Assembly: GCA_903857265.1 (NCBI GenBank) | Contig: CAIODZ010000001.1 | Coordinates: 1 to 37,211, forward strand | Direction: 5' to 3' | Length of the DNA: 37,211 nt | From: an uncultured Phycisphaerales bacterium | GTDB taxonomy: Bacteria > Planctomycetota > Phycisphaerae > Sedimentisphaerales > Anaerobacaceae | Part shown: positions 8,511 to 17,570 of the stretch, in pieces | How positions within the stretch are numbered: position 1 is the first letter of the stretch | How the letters are laid out: every line of letters starts with the position of its first letter | The notes under the pieces: model-generated | What the model saw: the letters and a program-made list of their open reading frames with translations, nothing else | Database searches by the model: none | Told to the model about the DNA's origin: nothing | Translations under genes and position numbers: made by a program

Positions 8511-9089
8511 ATGATGCGTATCCTGCGACAAGCGGTTGCCTGTATAGCGGTATTCACTTTGATTACGGGCGTGATTTACCCGTTGATTGTAACCGGTGTT
8601 GCTCAATTAGTATTCCCGCGTCAGGCCAACGGCAGCTTACTTATCGACAACGGTAAAACTGTCGGGTCTTCACTTATCGGGCAATCATTCAGCAGCCCGA
8701 AGTATTTCTGGGCGAGACCCTCCGCGACGTCGCCGATTGGCTATAATGCCGCCAATTCTTCCGGCTCGAACCTGGGGCCGCTTAATCCGGCGCTGACCGA
8801 AAACGTCAAGGCCAGGATTACGCAATTAAAAGCTGCGGATGCCGCGAGTAAGTCATTAGTTCCGGTTGATTTGGTAACAGCTTCGGCAAGTGGTCTCGAC
8901 CCCGACATAAGCCCTGCGGCGGCGGAATATCAGGTTTCCCGCGTCGCAAAGGCGAGAAACCTTGATGAAACCAAAATCAGGGAGCTTGTAGTTAAATTAA
9001 CCAAAGGCAGACAGCTTGGCATTCTGGGCGAACCACGAGTTAACGTGCTGGAGCTTAATCTTGCCCTGGATAACCTTAAGAACAAATAG
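8511..9089 (+). CDS. kdpC: KdpC, accessory subunit of the K+-transporting ATPase
   Basis: 192 residues, usual length. One N-terminal membrane helix (about 9-31) precedes a periplasmic domain with the family blocks [34 protein letters not shown], the central [17 protein letters not shown] and a late [15 protein letters not shown]. KdpC assembles with KdpFAB and supports potassium binding. Its ATG follows AAGGTGAG with 21 bp after the kdpB stop. Confidence 0.96.
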   Translation: MMRILRQAVACIAVFTLITGVIYPLIVTGVAQLVFPRQANGSLLIDNGKTVGSSLIGQSFSSPKYFWARPSATSPIGYNAANSSGSNLGPLNPALTENVKARITQLKAADAASKSLVPVDLVTASASGLDPDISPAAAEYQVSRVAKARNLDETKIRELVVKLTKGRQLGILGEPRVNVLELNLALDNLKNK

Positions 9090-9128
9090 GCAAATAACGA
9101 TTTGATTTAATTTAATTTTGGAGGCGTT

Positions 9129-9908
9129 ATGGTACTTAAAACAAAGCTTTCTGTTGGCTTGGGATTTCTGTTCGCTATTATTTTTGCCCTCGCATTTTTC
9201 TGCTCTTATTACGTCGGCAAACTGTCCGAAGAAGCCGACAGCATTCTCAAAAACAATTATGATTCCATTGTCTATTCAAAAAACATGCTCTCTTCTCTCG
9301 ACGACACCAGGACTTCCATCAGTAGCACTATCTTTAATCCCGGCGACAGCAAAAAATTATCCGATTATTATTCCCATCTTTTCGAAACCAGCAGAACCGA
9401 TTTTGAAAAAAACCTCAAAGCCGAAAATAACAACATAACGGAAATTCACGAAAAAGATTACGTTGACACGCTCAATCGCGATTATGCTGTTTATATGAAC
9501 CTCTGCGACAAGATTAAAAACGGCTTAGGCACTACCTCAATGTATTTTAACGAAGTCCTGCCTTGTTATGGAAAACTCAAACAATCCATCCACAGCATCA
9601 ATGACCTTAACATGGAGGCGGTTGTCCGAAAAAATATGATAACAAAACAACAGTCCTCTAACGTAAAAACCTATATGTCCGTAACGGCTGCGTTGTGCAT
9701 CATTTTGGCCTTTGGCTATTTCTGGTATTTCCCCTTTTATGTCTCTAATACTATATCCTACTTATCAAAGAGAATAACCGAACTATTGGGAAAAGCCGGC
9801 ATAGCTTCCGATATAAAAACAAACGACGAGGCCTATATTATTTTGCAGTCCATTAAACTCCTCGAAAAGAAACTCGGCCTCGACAACGACGAAAAGAAAT
9901 CACTGTAA
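9129..9908 (+). CDS. Two-TM sensor protein with helical extracytoplasmic domain and HAMP-like tail, no kinase
   Basis: 259 residues. TM helices at about 7-29 and 181-203 bracket an all-alpha 150-residue extracytoplasmic region with charged heptads, like the four-helix-bundle sensors of MCPs and KinB-type kinases. After TM2 a HAMP-like stretch (SNTISYLSKRITELL ... TNDEAYIILQSIKLLEKKL) runs to residue 251, then the protein ends where a DHp/HisKA helix would begin. It therefore looks like the complete input half of a sensor kinase without its output half. Good binding site GGAGG at 9119-9123. The DNA is visibly more A/T-rich, with many AAA/AAT codons, than kdpB and kdpD. It lies between kdpC and kdpD, and kdpD starts 8 bp after its stop. 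The domain assignment is by eye. Confidence 0.7.
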   Translation: MVLKTKLSVGLGFLFAIIFALAFFCSYYVGKLSEEADSILKNNYDSIVYSKNMLSSLDDTRTSISSTIFNPGDSKKLSDYYSHLFETSRTDFEKNLKAENNNITEIHEKDYVDTLNRDYAVYMNLCDKIKNGLGTTSMYFNEVLPCYGKLKQSIHSINDLNMEAVVRKNMITKQQSSNVKTYMSVTAALCIILAFGYFWYFPFYVSNTISYLSKRITELLGKAGIASDIKTNDEAYIILQSIKLLEKKLGLDNDEKKSL

Positions 9909-9916
9909 AATAACGA

Positions 9917-11896
9917 ATGGATAACCAGCGACCAAATCCTGATGAGCTGCTCGAACAAATCCGCGAAGAGGAAAAGGCGAAGGCCGGCGGCCGGCTGAAG
10001 ATATTTTTCGGCTATGCGGCGGGTGTCGGCAAGACCTATGCGATGCTGGAGGCCGCAAGAGAGCAGGCCGGTGCAGGTGTGGATATTGTTATCGGGTACG
10101 TTCAGCCGCACGCGCGACCTGAGACCGAGATGCTTATGCTGGGGATGGAGATTTTCCCGCCCAAAGAGGTGGAATATAAAGGCATAAAGCTGAAGGAGTT
10201 CGATCTTGATGCGGCGCTGGCTCGCAAGCCGGCGGCGATAATTGTCGATGAGTTTGCCCATACCAACGCCCCCGGCATGCGACATACAAAGCGATGGCAG
10301 GATGTGGAAGAATTATTAGACGCCGGCATCAGCGTCTATACCACGCTTAACGTTCAGCATTTAGAGAGTTTGAACGATATCGTGGCGAAGATTTCCGGTA
10401 TCGCTGTCCGTGAGACGGTTCCCGATACTGTTTTTGACGAGGCCGATGAGGTTGAACTGGTGGACCTGCCGCCGGAAGATTTGCTGCAGCGGTTCGAAGA
10501 GGGCAAAATATATTTCCCTGCTGATGCCGAGCGGGCAATGCTGAAGTTCTTCAAACTGCCTAACCTGACTGCCCTGCGTGAGCTGGCTATGCGACGAACC
10601 GCCGACCATTTGAGCGCGCAGGCCCAGACATCGGGAGACGCCCGGGTGGGAGCGACCAGGGAGCGATTGCTTGTTTGTATCGGTCCCAGTCCGACGTCGG
10701 CGAGATTAATTCGGGCTGCCAGGCGGATGGCAATGGCGCTGCGTGCGCCCTGGATAGCGGCCTATGTGGACACGGGTCGTTTTATGAACGATGCCACTCG
10801 CCAGAAGCTCGCCCGCAACCTTAATTTGGCTGAGCAATTAGGCGCAGAAACCGTTACGCTTGGCGGGGAAGATATGGCCGAGGAGATTGTAAAGTATGCT
10901 CAGTCCAAAAGCGTGACGAAAATTATCATTGGCAAGACCGGCGAATCGCGATGGCGTGAATTAATGGGCAGTTCCATCATAAATAAAGTGTTACGCCATA
11001 GCGGCGACATAGATGTATATGTGATTAGAGGCCAAAAAGACCCAGCCGACGAAAGTAAACCCCGGCATTTTGTCAGCCGGCGTAAAATTAATTACCTGTC
11101 TTACGTCAAGACAATCGCAGTTACAGCAACCAGCACCGTTCTTGCAGAGCTTATAAGCAGGGCGGGGCTTAGCGAAACAAACCAGGCAATGGTGTTTATC
11201 CTGGGCGTAGTGTTCGTAACCGCAAGATACGGACTTGGGCCCGGTATTATGGCGTCAGTCGTCGGCGTGCTGGCGTTCGATTTTTTCCTCGTGCCGCCTT
11301 ATTATAGTTTCAATGTTACCGACACCGAGTATTTTATTACATTTGCCGTTATGCTGACCATCGCGATTTTGATTAGCACGCTGGCGTTTCGGGTTCGCCT
11401 GCAGGTGGAAACGCTGCGTCAGCGGCAGTGGCGCACCGAGGCACTGTATCGTTTAAGCAGGAAATTGGCCGCCACCGCGGGGACACATCAGCTCGTGGCC
11501 GTTGCCCAGGAGTTATTATCGGAGAGCTTAACCAGCGAGGTTGCGATATTTTTGCCCGATGAAGCAGGCCGGCTGAAAGCGGCGGTCAGCCGACCCAGCA
11601 GTTTCGCCGGTATGGAAAAAGAAATTGCTGTCGCCCAGTGGGTATATGAGCATAACCAGATAGCAGGCGCCGGAACCGATACGCTGCCGGACGCTAACGC
11701 CATATATGTGCCGATGACCTGTCCGCGAGGGGCTGTTGGTGTTTTGGGTTTAAAGTCCGATGAGCCGGGCAAATTTAATGCGCCGGACCAGAGGCAAATC
11801 CTGGAGATGGCGGCCGACCAGCTTGCTTTATCAATCGAGCGAGACCGCCTGGCCGAGCAGATTCAGGAAGTACTCCGGCAAAAAGGAACGCTGTAA
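9917..11896 (+). CDS. kdpD: KdpD sensor lacking the histidine kinase domain
   Basis: 659 residues against about 890-900 in full-length KdpD. Order: KdpD N-terminal P-loop domain (Walker A GYAAGVGKT 32-40; IIVDEFAHTNAPG around 108-120), USP-like domain (about 245-372), DUF4118-type membrane segment with four helices (about 395-500), and a GAF-like domain (about 510-640) with the closing DQLALSIERDRLAEQ helix. The chain then stops; no H-box, ATP-binding or phosphoacceptor residues exist and no kinase remnant follows in any frame. It may relay through another kinase or act directly on the transporter. Kinase-less short KdpD forms are known in cyanobacteria. The c-di-AMP motif described for Staphylococcus KdpD (SxS...FTAxY) is only partly matched by GPSP and WIAAY. 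The Shine-Dalgarno is weak. Confidence 0.9.
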   Translation: MDNQRPNPDELLEQIREEEKAKAGGRLKIFFGYAAGVGKTYAMLEAAREQAGAGVDIVIGYVQPHARPETEMLMLGMEIFPPKEVEYKGIKLKEFDLDAALARKPAAIIVDEFAHTNAPGMRHTKRWQDVEELLDAGISVYTTLNVQHLESLNDIVAKISGIAVRETVPDTVFDEADEVELVDLPPEDLLQRFEEGKIYFPADAERAMLKFFKLPNLTALRELAMRRTADHLSAQAQTSGDARVGATRERLLVCIGPSPTSARLIRAARRMAMALRAPWIAAYVDTGRFMNDATRQKLARNLNLAEQLGAETVTLGGEDMAEEIVKYAQSKSVTKIIIGKTGESRWRELMGSSIINKVLRHSGDIDVYVIRGQKDPADESKPRHFVSRRKINYLSYVKTIAVTATSTVLAELISRAGLSETNQAMVFILGVVFVTARYGLGPGIMASVVGVLAFDFFLVPPYYSFNVTDTEYFITFAVMLTIAILISTLAFRVRLQVETLRQRQWRTEALYRLSRKLAATAGTHQLVAVAQELLSESLTSEVAIFLPDEAGRLKAAVSRPSSFAGMEKEIAVAQWVYEHNQIAGAGTDTLPDANAIYVPMTCPRGAVGVLGLKSDEPGKFNAPDQRQILEMAADQLALSIERDRLAEQIQEVLRQKGTL

Positions 11897-11898
11897 TT

Positions 11899-12444
11899 TC
11901 ATTGTATGGTTTGTTGGGTTTCGGGCGGTTTGGGTGATTCGGGGGGATTGGATTTTACCGTCATTGTGTGTGAGGGGGCTCTCGTAGGGCCGAAGAAAAC
12001 AAAGGAAATCAGCACTAAAATCGCGCCCGATATAAACAGTATATGCCTGCGAGGCCACTGACAGCTAAGGCAAAGCCATGGCGGGACGCCCTGTGTGATT
12101 GTAATTTGGTTTGGCTCTTCGGCTAAGGCGCGCCTCGCGGCAGCGAGTTTACCGACGGTCGCTCGCGGATACGCGGTATTTGGTTCATTGGCCTCAATGC
12201 CGAGCGTAGCAGGGGCCAGACGAGCAAGCTCTTTGGGGTTGCCTTCAATCTGGGCGAGCAGGGTATCGTAATCGGTGTTGAGGGAATCGAGTTTTTTGAG
12301 GTGGCTTTCGGCCTGGGCGAGCAGGCCTTTGTAGTAATAATATTCGAGCAAATCATCGCACAGCGTCGTCGCCGACAATACGGCCGCACCGACGCCGAAG
12401 AACACTACAAAAGCAACGATTCGAATTACTCGCTCGTTTTGCAT
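11899..12444 (-). CDS. Uncharacterised two-helix membrane protein
   Basis: 181 residues from the ATG at 12444, with GGGAGCGGGA just upstream; an earlier in-frame ATG at 12477 lies against the eno terminator and is unlikely. One helix near the N-terminus (VIRIVAFVVFFGVGAAVLSA) and one near 130-150 (HILFISGAILVLISFVFFG) flank a helical, Ala/Leu-rich soluble region (YYYYKGLLAQAESHLKKLDSLN) that could be a coiled coil. The tail is Pro-rich. I recognise no family. It converges with kdpD, the stops being only 2 bp apart, and follows eno on the same strand after a terminator. Confidence 0.6.
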   Translation of the reverse strand: MQNERVIRIVAFVVFFGVGAAVLSATTLCDDLLEYYYYKGLLAQAESHLKKLDSLNTDYDTLLAQIEGNPKELARLAPATLGIEANEPNTAYPRATVGKLAAARRALAEEPNQITITQGVPPWLCLSCQWPRRHILFISGAILVLISFVFFGPTRAPSHTMTVKSNPPESPKPPETQQTIQ

Positions 12445-12477
12445 CGTCCCGCTCCCCGAAGGGATGGCCAAGCCCAC

Positions 12478-12531
12478 AAAAAAATCGGCAGGTGCAATTA
12501 TCCGTTACTTATTTGGTTCTCGCACCTGCCG
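12478..12531 (-). terminator. Intrinsic terminator of eno (minus strand)
   Basis: Read on the minus strand, CGGCAGGTGC (12531-12522) pairs with GCACCTGCCG (12495-12486), ten perfect pairs around a 26-nt loop, followed by A and seven T residues (12484-12478). It lies 20 bp past the eno stop. Confidence 0.8.
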
Positions 12532-12550
12532 TTAATTTCCTGTTTTCCCG

Positions 12551-13933
<1,383 letters not shown>

Positions 13934-13972
13934 TCAATAGCAATCCGTCGCTCAAAGGCCGGCTAAAAATGG

Positions 13973-14001
13973 TTGCATTAGGATTCTGCCCCCGTTAATA
14001 T
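13973..14001 (+). promoter_or_regulatory. Candidate promoter of the symporter-GH130 operon
   Basis: TTGCAT (13973-13978), 17-bp spacer, TAATAT (13996-14001), 60 bp before the symporter ATG in the divergent eno/symporter gap. The overlapping TATTAT (13999-14004) is a better -10 but spaced 20 bp. Confidence 0.4.
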
Positions 14002-14060
14002 TATGCCCCAATATGCGCTTTGGTAGTTGAACCAGACGGTTTATTGAGAGAGGATACTTA

Positions 14061-15518
14061 ATGAGCAGCGAAATCCAGAAACTCCCGTTAAGAGAAAAGG
14101 TCGGCTACGGGTTCGGCGATTTGGCGTCGGTTTTGTTCTGGCAGTGTATTGTCGGAAATCTGATGCTTTTCTATACCGATGTTTTCAAGATTTCTGCTGA
14201 CCCGACGAAAGCAGCAGCAGTTGCCGGCCTAATGATTGGCTTAGCAACAATTTTTGATGGTATTATTGACCCTGTTATCGGGATGGTTGCTGATAGAACC
14301 GAAACCCGATGGGGAAAATTCAGACCATACTTAATCTGGATGTCTGTGCCGTTGATGGTTTCCGCGACACTGACTTTTATGGTACCGGGTTTGGGCCCGA
14401 TGGGAAAACTTGTTTATGCTTATGTTACACTTTTTCTTTTCAGGGCGTGTTACGCTGCAATTAACATACCGTATTCTTCATTGCTTGGAGTTCTTAGTCC
14501 CGATTCCAAGGAAAGAACAAGCGCATCGTCGTTTAAGTTTGCGTTTGCTTATACGGCCGGGTTTATAGTTACATTAACATCATTAATTTTAGCCAAGCAT
14601 CTCGGAAACGGGAAAGATTCGACAGACCCGAAGGGCTGGACTTATACAATTTTGCTATATGGCTGTGTTGCAGTAGTTTTCTTTACTTTGACGTTCTTAC
14701 TGACCAGAGAAAGAGTGAAACCGCAAAAAGGCCAGAAAACAACCGTGGGAAAAGATTTACTGGATTTGGTCACCAATGTCCCCTGGATAATACTTTTATT
14801 TGCAACTCTTTCCATGATTTTGTTCGTTTCCACAAGAATGGGAGTAACCAATTACTATTTCAAATATTACATCACAGAAAACGGCACAGTTGCCGTCCCA
14901 TTAAATTTATTGTTCTGGAAATTTAACCTGGGATTTGAGGAAATAGTTTCCGCGTTTGGTGCCATAGGTCAGCTATGTGCAATCCTGGGCACACTCATGG
15001 TTCCTGTTGTAGTTCATTTAATGGGCAAGAAAAACGCCTTTTTTACCATATTTGGCATTGCGATTATTTCTACCGCCGCGTTTTACTTCTTAAAACCGGG
15101 TAATATGTTTTTGATTTTCGCATTGCAGATTGTTGGGTCTTTAACCGGAGGCCCGTTATCGCCTGTTATCTGGGCGATGTATGCCGATACCGCGGATTAC
15201 TCAGAATGGAAGAGGGGAAGAAGGGCGACCGGTCTGGTATTTTCAGCTTCAGCAATGTCACAAAAGATCGGCTGGGCGCTTGGCGCCACTTTGACAGGGA
15301 TATTGCTTTCCTCCTACAATTTTAACCCCAACCATATACAATCGCCGGAGGCAAACAAAGGAATCGTTATGCTTATGAGCACTATACCCGCAGCTTTCGG
15401 TATTCTTTCTGTTGTCTTGATATTCTTTTACATCCTCGATGATAAAATGATGAAGAAAATAAAGACTGACCTTGAGGAAAGGCGCAAAGCCAGCGGCGAA
15501 AATGTTGCGACCGCATAA
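14061..15518 (+). CDS. GPH-family glycoside:cation symporter (first copy)
   Basis: 485 residues with about 12 membrane helices. The MelB-type cation-site signature is clear: FDGIIDPVIGMVADRTETRWGK (about residues 65-87), with the two Asp residues four apart (FDGIIDP is the DxxxDP pattern) and the RWGKFRPY loop that follows. Members take up sugars, often disaccharides or uronides, with H+ or Na+. The ATG follows GAGAGG. The gene is 39 bp ahead of the GH130 phosphorylase, so oligo-mannosides such as mannobiose or mannosyl-glucose are the likely cargo; this is inferred from context. Confidence 0.88.
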   Translation: MSSEIQKLPLREKVGYGFGDLASVLFWQCIVGNLMLFYTDVFKISADPTKAAAVAGLMIGLATIFDGIIDPVIGMVADRTETRWGKFRPYLIWMSVPLMVSATLTFMVPGLGPMGKLVYAYVTLFLFRACYAAINIPYSSLLGVLSPDSKERTSASSFKFAFAYTAGFIVTLTSLILAKHLGNGKDSTDPKGWTYTILLYGCVAVVFFTLTFLLTRERVKPQKGQKTTVGKDLLDLVTNVPWIILLFATLSMILFVSTRMGVTNYYFKYYITENGTVAVPLNLLFWKFNLGFEEIVSAFGAIGQLCAILGTLMVPVVVHLMGKKNAFFTIFGIAIISTAAFYFLKPGNMFLIFALQIVGSLTGGPLSPVIWAMYADTADYSEWKRGRRATGLVFSASAMSQKIGWALGATLTGILLSSYNFNPNHIQSPEANKGIVMLMSTIPAAFGILSVVLIFFYILDDKMMKKIKTDLEERRKASGENVATA

Positions 15519-15557
15519 AAAGTTATTTTTTATTCAACTACGAAAAAGGGTGAAAAA

Positions 15558-16559
15558 ATGAAAAAGAGCAAGACAATTATAGGCGGCGAACCACTGCCAA
15601 ACATACCGTGGGAAGACAAACCAAAGGGCTGCATCGACGTCATCTGGAGATACAGCGGCAATCCAATACTTGACTGGAACCCGATACCCAAAGCGGCGAG
15701 GATTTTCAACAGCGCGGTTCTGCCTTATAAAGACGAATTTGTCGGGGTATTCAGGGCGGACCAGAGAAACGGACGCGCGACGCTGTTTTTCGGAAAAAGC
15801 AAAGACGGTCTTAAATGGAAAATCGGACCTGACCCTATTGACTGGGTAAACGAAAAAGGAAAACCAAACCAAATCAGCTACGGCTATGACCCGAGATTCT
15901 TAAAGCTCGACGATGCCTACTACATTGTATGGTGCGACGATATGCACGGGGCGTCAATCGGTCTGGGCAGGACCACGGATTTCAAGACATTTATCCGCAT
16001 GCCTAATCCTCTTATGCCCTTTAACAGAAACGGCGTTCTTTTTCCGAGAAAGGTAAACGGCAAGTATATCTTGTTGAGCAGGCCCAGCGACAGCGCGCAT
16101 ACGCCTTTCGGCGATATATATATGAGCGAAAGCCCGGACCTGATTTATTGGGGCAATCACAGACACGTTATGAGCAGGGGCGGAAGCGGCTGGTGGCAGG
16201 GCACGAAAATCGGCGCAGGCCCGACTCCTATTGAAACAACCGAAGGATGGCTGCTGCTCTACCACGGAGTATCGTTTACATGCAACGGCTTCGTTTACAG
16301 CTTCGGCGCGGTGATACTCGATATCGATAAACCCTGGAAGGTGCTGTACAGGACACGCGATTACCTGCTCACGCCTGAAAAGTTGTATGAGGTAACCGGC
16401 TTTGTGCCGAACGTTACGTTCCCCTGTGCCAATATTTACGATGCCGAGACAGGCAGAATCGCCATTTATTACGGTGCCGCCGATACATGCACAGCCCTGG
16501 CGTTTGCGCAGGTCGATGAGTTGCTCGATTATATCAAGAAAAATTCGGAAGTATTTTAA
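15558..16559 (+). CDS. GH130 beta-mannoside phosphorylase
   Basis: 333 residues, no signal peptide, so cytoplasmic. The five-bladed propeller fold of GH130 is suggested by FNSAVLPYKDEFVGVFR (50-66), the YDPR motif that carries the catalytic Asp (Asp111 in GYDPRFLKLDD), and HGVSF (236-240). Length and the GCIDVIWRYSGNPI start fit the short forms (mannosyl-glucose or mannooligosaccharide phosphorylases, GH130_1/2) rather than the long beta-1,2-mannoside types. The reaction is phosphorolysis of a beta-mannoside to mannose 1-phosphate plus the shortened sugar. Exact substrate is open. Cotranscribed with the symporter before it. Confidence 0.88.
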   Translation: MKKSKTIIGGEPLPNIPWEDKPKGCIDVIWRYSGNPILDWNPIPKAARIFNSAVLPYKDEFVGVFRADQRNGRATLFFGKSKDGLKWKIGPDPIDWVNEKGKPNQISYGYDPRFLKLDDAYYIVWCDDMHGASIGLGRTTDFKTFIRMPNPLMPFNRNGVLFPRKVNGKYILLSRPSDSAHTPFGDIYMSESPDLIYWGNHRHVMSRGGSGWWQGTKIGAGPTPIETTEGWLLLYHGVSFTCNGFVYSFGAVILDIDKPWKVLYRTRDYLLTPEKLYEVTGFVPNVTFPCANIYDAETGRIAIYYGAADTCTALAFAQVDELLDYIKKNSEVF

Positions 16560-16568
16560 ATCCTGGGT

Positions 16569-16614
16569 GGCCGACACGGGTTTCGGCTTGGCCCACCGGA
16601 ACTCCGTGTCGGCC
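16569..16614. repeat. Inverted repeat after GH130 (terminator or intergenic palindrome)
   Basis: GGCCGACACGG (16569-16579) and CCGTGTCGGCC (16604-16614) form an 11-bp perfect stem with a 24-nt loop starting 9 bp after the GH130 stop. There is no T-run, so it may be a processing or stabilising hairpin or a REP-like element. Confidence 0.5.
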
Positions 16615-16707
16615 CAAATAAAGGGTAAAATATAAAATAATCATTTGATGGTCAATAGCCGAGTTCATGGTTTTTATAATTATTCTGCGTAGGAGAAGCC
16701 AGGCAAC

Positions 16708-16743
16708 ATGCAATTATTATTATTTAACGTAGCTGATTCATGA
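16708..16743 (+). CDS. Possible 11-codon leader peptide
   Basis: ATG at 16708 encodes MQLLLFNVADS and its TGA overlaps the ATG of the next gene (ATGA at 16740). AGGAG at 16691-16695 (12 bp away) or AGG at 16701 could serve as binding site, whereas the next gene has none of its own. Translational coupling is a reasonable reading; expression is unproven. Confidence 0.35.
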   Translation: MQLLLFNVADS

Positions 16744-17411
16744 TTGAAAAGATAAGAGCTATTAAGACTCCGCTGACGATCGTCGCTATATTTGTAGCGA
16801 TTATAGAAGTCGTTAGTGCGGTTTCGCTTGTTACCTTAAATGAGGAGTGCCGGCTTATTATCGTCTGGTTTCTCGTGCTTTTCCCAACACTTCTAGTTGC
16901 CTTATTCTTTTTTACTCTTTGGTTCAAGCCTTGGGTCTTATATGGCCCCCATGATTTTCGAGATGAAAGGCATTACATCGAAATGTTTACGGTAACGCAA
17001 AAGGCAACCCTTGAACTGGATAGAATTACTGCTCAATTCCAGAAGTCGAACAAGCAAATCCTTGATACTATTATCTCATATAGTAACTCCCAGAAAGGAG
17101 ATACAAGCCAAATATCTGAACTAATTGCTAACGAGAATTCTCAATTGGCCCGTAGAATCTATTCTGTAATATCATCTTTGGAGCAGCATGCTATGAGTAT
17201 TCCTCCTTATGATCTCCCACAATCACGACTACAGAATGATATCTTCCATGAATTGCGAAAAAATCCAGCAGGATTGTCATTTTCCCAGATTTGCGAAAAG
17301 ATTAAAAGGGATAAAACTGATATTAAAAAAGGTCTCGATAGAATGGTTCAGCGGCATATTATAAAGACAATGGAATGTTCCGATGGGAGCTTGTATGCTC
17401 TGAATGTTTAG
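16740..17411 (+). CDS. Membrane protein with coiled coil and C-terminal winged-helix domain
   Basis: 223 residues. Two adjacent membrane helices (about 12-32 and 40-62) are followed by a long helical segment (80-150, TLELDRITAQFQKSNKQ...), and residues 160-223 form a compact helix-turn-helix-like unit (IFHELRKNPAGLSFSQICEKI ... KKGLDRMVQRHII) that reads like a winged-helix DNA-binding domain. A membrane-tethered one-component regulator or a defence-type sensor is possible; neither is proven. No Shine-Dalgarno is seen before the ATG except through the leader peptide overlap. Codons are more A/T-rich than in the sugar genes on both sides, suggesting separate acquisition. Confidence 0.7.
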   Translation: MIEKIRAIKTPLTIVAIFVAIIEVVSAVSLVTLNEECRLIIVWFLVLFPTLLVALFFFTLWFKPWVLYGPHDFRDERHYIEMFTVTQKATLELDRITAQFQKSNKQILDTIISYSNSQKGDTSQISELIANENSQLARRIYSVISSLEQHAMSIPPYDLPQSRLQNDIFHELRKNPAGLSFSQICEKIKRDKTDIKKGLDRMVQRHIIKTMECSDGSLYALNV

Positions 17412-17476
17412 GTGATTTACCTAAATGCCTTATTTGGGCAAAAAAATGTTCCAGAAAGTGCATGAGAATCGAACCA

Positions 17477-17539
17477 GTGGGGGAAACCCCACCCAACAAA
17501 GGTGGTCAATAATTATTGGGCGGACCAAAAAACGTCCGC
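17477..17539 (+). promoter_or_regulatory. Two small hairpins in the leader of the second symporter
   Basis: GTGGGG-GAAA-CCCCAC (17477-17492) is a 6-bp stem capped by a GNRA tetraloop. GCGGAC (17520-17525) and GTCCGC (17534-17539) form a second 6-bp stem with an A-rich loop. Both lie 30-95 bp before the symporter start. They may be a structured 5' untranslated region; no known riboswitch class was recognised. Confidence 0.35.
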
Positions 17540-17570
17540 GAAATGTATAACTTATTAAGAAGGAGTTAAA

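Noticed and set aside
11897..12550. Search for a decayed histidine kinase or kdpE after kdpD
   Set aside because: Neither strand shows an H-box, N-box or receiver motif; the only credible gene is the small minus-strand membrane protein.
17465..17480. GAGAATCGAACC, the reverse complement of a tRNA T-arm (GGTTCGATTCTC)
   Set aside because: The T-stem does not pair beyond one or two bases and no acceptor, D or anticodon arm can be drawn on the minus strand; at most a tRNA-like remnant.
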